Below, one piece after another: positions 60,885 to 64,000 of a stretch of 64,000 nucleotides of DNA (the stretch's first letter is position 1; each line of letters starts with the position of its first letter). The notes below the pieces were generated by a model. It did no database searches. It saw nothing but the letters and a program-made list of their open reading frames with translations, and was not told where the DNA came from. A program made the position numbers and the translations under genes. Source of the stretch: CAZHFW01 sp964531675. Its GTDB lineage: Bacteria > Planctomycetota > Phycisphaerae > Phycisphaerales > UBA1924. The stretch spans positions 54,330 to 118,329 of the forward strand of contig CAZHFW010000008.1 of assembly GCA_964531675.1 (NCBI GenBank), read 5' to 3'.

Positions 60885-61775
60885 ATGCCCCCGCCGATGG
60901 CCCAGAGCCTGACAAATTCCGCGTCCCCCGAGGTCAAAGTCAGGCCTCAGGCAGCACCATCGACGCCGAGCCAGGCCAAGCCCCTGATCCGCTTGGTCGA
61001 TGTTCACAAGTCGTTTGGCCCCCAGCACGTTCTGGCCGGGCTGAACCTGGATCTTGCTCCCGCGCAGACCACGGTCGTGCTGGGCCCTTCGGGCACGGGC
61101 AAGTCGGTCATGCTCAAGCTCATCGTCGGCCTGCTCAAGCCCGACAAGGGCGAGATCTGGTTCGATGGACGCCGCATCGACAACCTGAAGGAACGCGACC
61201 TGGCGGAAGTTCGCTTGCAGATCGGGCTCCTGTTCCAGATGGGCGCGCTCTTCGACTCCATGACCGTCGAAGAGAACATCGCCTTCCCGCTCGAAGAACA
61301 CCTCAAACTCACCCAGGCCCAGCGCCAAGAGCGCATCGCCCGCGCCCTGGAGATGGTCGACATGCGGGGCGTGCAGAAAAAGCTCCCCTCCCAGCTCTCG
61401 GGCGGGCAGCGCAAGCGCATCGCCCTGGCCCGCGCGGTCGTCCTCGAACCCCGCGTGGTTCTCTACGACGAGCCCACCACCGGCCTGGACCCGGTCCGAT
61501 CCGACGGGATCAACGATCTGGTCATCAAGCTCAAGAACACCCTGGGCGTCACGAGCCTGGTCGTCACCCACGATCTGACCAGCGCCCGCAAGGTCGCCGA
61601 CCGCGTCATCATGCTCTACGGCGGGAGGGTCATCGCCGACGGAACCTTCGACGACCTGCAATCCCACGCCGACGAACGCGTCCACCACTTCTTCAAGGGC
61701 GAATACGCCGCCGACTTCGACCGCTCGGACATGGACAAGCCCGACACCAAGTCCGACCCAGAAACGCGGGAATAA
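60885..61775 (+). CDS. ABC transporter ATP-binding protein (MlaF-like)
   Basis: 296 aa from ATG 60885 (AGGAAG 13 nt upstream). Walker A GPSGTGKS (about 67-74), the MlaF-type QMGALFDSMTVEENIAFPL, signature LSGGQRKRIALARA, Walker B VVLYDEPTTGLDP and the H-loop VVTHDL are present. MlaF energises phospholipid transfer between the membranes. The MlaD-like gene follows after 33 nt; the MlaE permease is not in the window. The C-terminal acidic tail is not conserved. Confidence 0.9.
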   Translation: MPPPMAQSLTNSASPEVKVRPQAAPSTPSQAKPLIRLVDVHKSFGPQHVLAGLNLDLAPAQTTVVLGPSGTGKSVMLKLIVGLLKPDKGEIWFDGRRIDNLKERDLAEVRLQIGLLFQMGALFDSMTVEENIAFPLEEHLKLTQAQRQERIARALEMVDMRGVQKKLPSQLSGGQRKRIALARAVVLEPRVVLYDEPTTGLDPVRSDGINDLVIKLKNTLGVTSLVVTHDLTSARKVADRVIMLYGGRVIADGTFDDLQSHADERVHHFFKGEYAADFDRSDMDKPDTKSDPETRE

Positions 61776-61808
61776 TGTCCTGAGCCAAGCCGATCCCGGG
61801 GACCCGAC

Positions 61809-62834
61809 ATGCGACCGATTGTTCGAGATTTCGTGACTGGTGCCGTCGCCATCGTGGGCGCCGCTGGCCTTGTGAGCATGCTGGGCATCGCGGGCGAGCT
61901 CAACCACATCGGCAAGAAGTACTACGACTTCACCGTCTCCACCGACAACGCCGGCGGCATCAGCGGCACCTCCGCGGTCTTCTTCCACGGCGTCAAGGTC
62001 GGCACGGTTACGGGCGTCTTCAACAACCCCGACCCGCGCGACGGCGTCACCCTGAAGGTTCACGTCGCAGCCGAGCACAAGATCCCCCGCGCCTCCCAGC
62101 TCCTCATCAACCAGAGCTTCGTGGGCGACGTCTCCATGGAGTTCGCGCTTCCCCCGGATGCGACCGACGCCGAGGCGATGGATTTCATCAAGCCTGACGA
62201 GAAGCTCCCGTTCCGCAAGTCGGTCACGCTCGCCTCCCGCGTCACCGAAGGCATCCGCGAGCCCCTCAACAAGCTCGCCAGCGCCGCCGATGGCGTCAAG
62301 GGCTTCACCGACGAGTACACCAAGCTCGGCAGCAACCTGAACAAGCTCGTCGCGCCCGTCACCCCCGACGAGGTCGATAAGGGTGCGGCGCCTTCGGTCG
62401 CCTCCGTCATCGCGCGGGCCGATCGCGTCCTCAAGAACGCCGACACCTGGGTGGGCGACGATAGCCTGCGCACCGACGCACGCCAGCTCGTCAGCTCCGC
62501 CAAGGACGCGGTCGAGAAGCTCGGACAGGCCGGCGACGCGATCAAACAGACCGCCCAGACCGTTGACGCGCAGGCCGGCAAGGTCGGCGATCAGGTGGGC
62601 CAGCTCGCCTCCGAAGCGTCCAAGACCCTCACCTCGGTCAACGAGGCCGCCGCCGATCTCAAGGGCGTGACCTCGAGCATCAACCGGGGCGAAGGCACCG
62701 TCGGGCTCCTCGTGAAGAACCCCGACCTCTACAACAGCCTGCTGGACGCGAGCAAGAGACTCGAGAAGGCGCTGGAAGAGTTCAGGCTCCTGGCGGAGAA
62801 GTACCGCACCGAGGGCTTGCCGCTGAAGTTCTGA
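61809..62834 (+). CDS. MlaD/MCE-domain protein
   Basis: 341 aa. One N-terminal membrane helix (GAVAIVGAAGLVSMLGIAG) anchors it in the inner membrane. The MCE domain (about 38-115) has FTVSTDNAGGISGTSAVFFHG, then VKVGTVTGV, and LLINQSFVGDVSMEF. The rest (about 140-330) is a long helical coil with Ala/Ser/Lys heptads ending GEGTVGLLVKNPDLY. MCE proteins form hexameric periplasmic rings or tubes that carry lipids. It shares an operon with the MlaF-like gene and ends at the bidirectional terminator. Confidence 0.9.
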   Translation: MRPIVRDFVTGAVAIVGAAGLVSMLGIAGELNHIGKKYYDFTVSTDNAGGISGTSAVFFHGVKVGTVTGVFNNPDPRDGVTLKVHVAAEHKIPRASQLLINQSFVGDVSMEFALPPDATDAEAMDFIKPDEKLPFRKSVTLASRVTEGIREPLNKLASAADGVKGFTDEYTKLGSNLNKLVAPVTPDEVDKGAAPSVASVIARADRVLKNADTWVGDDSLRTDARQLVSSAKDAVEKLGQAGDAIKQTAQTVDAQAGKVGDQVGQLASEASKTLTSVNEAAADLKGVTSSINRGEGTVGLLVKNPDLYNSLLDASKRLEKALEEFRLLAEKYRTEGLPLKF

Positions 62835-62874
62835 CCCTTCATCTGCTCGAGCAGGACTGGACCAAGCTGAAATG

Positions 62875-62903
62875 AAAAAGGGGACCGTCGCCGGTCCCCT
62901 TTT
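62875..62903 (+). terminator. Bidirectional terminator between the mlaD-like gene and eno
   Basis: GGGGACCG tcgc CGGTCCCC, an 8-bp perfect stem, is flanked by AAAAA on the left and TTTT on the right. It works for the plus-strand lipid genes and the minus-strand enolase gene. Confidence 0.88.
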
Positions 62904-62931
62904 CGCTTTGGTATTGCCGATCAGCAGCGGC

Positions 62932-64000
62932 TTACTTGCGCCACCACGTCACGCTGCCGTACTGCGCCTCGCTGCCGAGCTCTTCGGCGATGCGGATGAG
63001 CTGGTTGTACTTGGCATTGCGGTCCGACCGGCACGGAGCGCCGGTCTTGATCTGGCCGCAGTTGGTCGCGACCGCCAGGTCCGCGATGGTCGCGTCTTCG
63101 GTCTCGCCCGAACGGTGCGACAGGATCGCCGAGTAGCGATTGCGCATCGCCATGTTCACCGCGTCGAAGGTCTCTGAGAGCGAGCCGATCTGGTTGACCT
63201 TCACCAGGATCGAGTTGGCGCAGCCCTCGCTCAGGCCCTTCTGGAGGAACTTCTTGTTGGTGACGAACAGGTCGTCGCCGACGAGCTGGACCTTGGAGCC
63301 GAGCTTCTCGGTGAGCTTCTTCCAGCCCGCCCAGTCGTTCTCGGCCAGGCCGTCTTCGATCGAGCGGATCGGGTACTTGGCGCACCAGTCGGCCCACATC
63401 GAGATCATGTCATCCGAGGAGAGGACCTCCTTGGAGGACTTGAACATCATGTAGCCCTTCTTGCCGGCCTTCTCGGCCTCGTTCCAGCACTCGCTGGTCG
63501 CGGGGTCGAGGGCGACGAAGATCTGCTCGCCCCACTTGTACCCGGCCTTCTTGGTCGCTTCCTCGAGGAGCTTGAGCGCGTCCTCGTTCTTGGCCAGGTT
63601 GGGGGCAAAGCCGCCCTCGTCGCCCACCGCCGTGGAGAGGTGCTTCTCGTGCAGCACCTTCTTGAGGGCGTGGTAGATCTCGACGCCGGCGCGGAGACCA
63701 TCGGCGAAGTTGTCAAAGCCCCAGGGCTGGATCATGAACTCCTGGAAGTCGACCGTGGAGTCGGCGTGCTTGCCGCCGTTGAGCACGTTGAGCATGGGGA
63801 CAGGCAGGGTCTTGGCGCCCGAGCCTCCGAGATAGCGGTAGAGCGGAAGGCCCGAGGCTTCCGCTGCAGCCTTGGCGACCGCCATGGAGACGCCCAGCAC
63901 CGCGTTGGCACCGAGGTTGGCCTTGGTCGGGGTGCCGTCGAGCTTGAGCATGAGGGCGTCAATCGCCTCCTGCTCGCGGGCGTCCATCCCGACGATCTCG
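62932..64000 (-). CDS. eno: Enolase (partial, N-terminus off the right edge)
   Basis: 355 residues in the window of about 430 expected; roughly the first 75 are beyond 64000. Family blocks are NAVLGVSMAVAKAAA, MLNVLNGGKHADSTVDFQEF, VGDEGGFAPN, YPIRSIEDGLAENDW, QLVGDDLFVTN, ILVKVNQIGSLSET and SHRSGETEDATIADLAV, with metal ligands and the catalytic Lys and Glu intact. It converts 2-phosphoglycerate to phosphoenolpyruvate in glycolysis. Convergent with the mlaD-like gene across a shared terminator. Confidence 0.97.
   Translation of the reverse strand, partial: EIVGMDAREQEAIDALMLKLDGTPTKANLGANAVLGVSMAVAKAAAEASGLPLYRYLGGSGAKTLPVPMLNVLNGGKHADSTVDFQEFMIQPWGFDNFADGLRAGVEIYHALKKVLHEKHLSTAVGDEGGFAPNLAKNEDALKLLEEATKKAGYKWGEQIFVALDPATSECWNEAEKAGKKGYMMFKSSKEVLSSDDMISMWADWCAKYPIRSIEDGLAENDWAGWKKLTEKLGSKVQLVGDDLFVTNKKFLQKGLSEGCANSILVKVNQIGSLSETFDAVNMAMRNRYSAILSHRSGETEDATIADLAVATNCGQIKTGAPCRSDRNAKYNQLIRIAEELGSEAQYGSVTWWRK

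Noticed and set aside
1..64000. CRISPR arrays, insertion sequences, integrases, attachment sites, rRNA and tRNA genes
   Set aside because: Read for direct repeats, transposase or integrase motifs and RNA-gene signatures; none seen. Weak or divergent examples could be missed by eye.

Overview
ORGANISM. The window is GC-rich, with short intergenic gaps, many ATGA or TGATG stop/start overlaps, T2SS-type pseudopilins, two secreted proteins ending in PEP-CTERM-like tails, a one-chain SecDF and an HrpA helicase. This combination suggests a planctomycete, most likely of the Phycisphaerae. That is inference from gene content; no rRNA or other marker is present. I see no phage, insertion sequence, CRISPR array, tRNA or rRNA.  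LAYOUT. (1) 1-8229: a split type II secretion / pseudopilus system. The genes for F, G, H, I, J and K-like proteins lie on the minus strand (the K gene runs off the left edge). The ATPase gspE lies on the plus strand, beyond a secreted glutathione peroxidase and a tandem pterin-synthase-like gene. (2) 8219-12142: the RNA helicase gene hrpA, tail to tail with gspE. (3) 12173-19108: a dipeptide/oligopeptide ABC importer operon (binding protein, two permeases, two ATPases) ending in a phytanoyl-CoA-dioxygenase-like gene. (4) 19262-32521: an amino-sugar / peptidoglycan-recycling neighbourhood: sodium:solute symporter, GH20 hexosaminidase, AnmK, MurQ, an AONS-like PLP enzyme, a ROK kinase, a glycoside-hydrolase-like lipoprotein, a long NagB fused to a PIG-L deacetylase, a TIM-barrel isomerase and a Gfo/Idh/MocA oxidoreductase. 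(5) 32528-38343: VOC protein, GH38 alpha-mannosidase, CPBP-like membrane protein, thiolase. (6) 38494-40445: two secreted PEP-CTERM-like proteins. (7) 40673-42179: a trans-sulfuration (methionine) enzyme preceded by a sigma70-like promoter and a SAM-I-clan riboswitch. (8) 42180-43527: a 1.35-kb stretch without a convincing gene but rich in hairpins. (9) 43528-60864: a long run of minus-strand genes: Nudix, degenerate M50-like protein, rhomboid, tgt-yajC-secDF, LysM protein, FAD oxidoreductase, aldo/keto reductase, UDP-glucuronate decarboxylase, ThpR, S10 peptidase, QueC-like protein, ProS, GNAT. (10) 60885-64000: MlaF- and MlaD-like lipid-transport genes facing enolase, whose 5' end is off the right edge, across a shared terminator.  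HOW THE GENES WORK TOGETHER. AnmK phosphorylates anhydro-MurNAc, MurQ converts the product to GlcNAc-6-P, and the NagB domain deaminates GlcN-6-P to fructose-6-P. No NagA is seen, so the PIG-L domain fused to NagB is the obvious candidate for the missing deacetylase. The tgt-yajC-secDF order matches the classical secretion operon, here with two intramembrane-protease-like genes upstream that share a C-terminal tail. The most interesting items are the NagB/PIG-L fusion in the recycling cluster, the tail-sharing rhomboid and pseudo-M50 pair, the SAM riboswitch, and the structured gene-poor interval.
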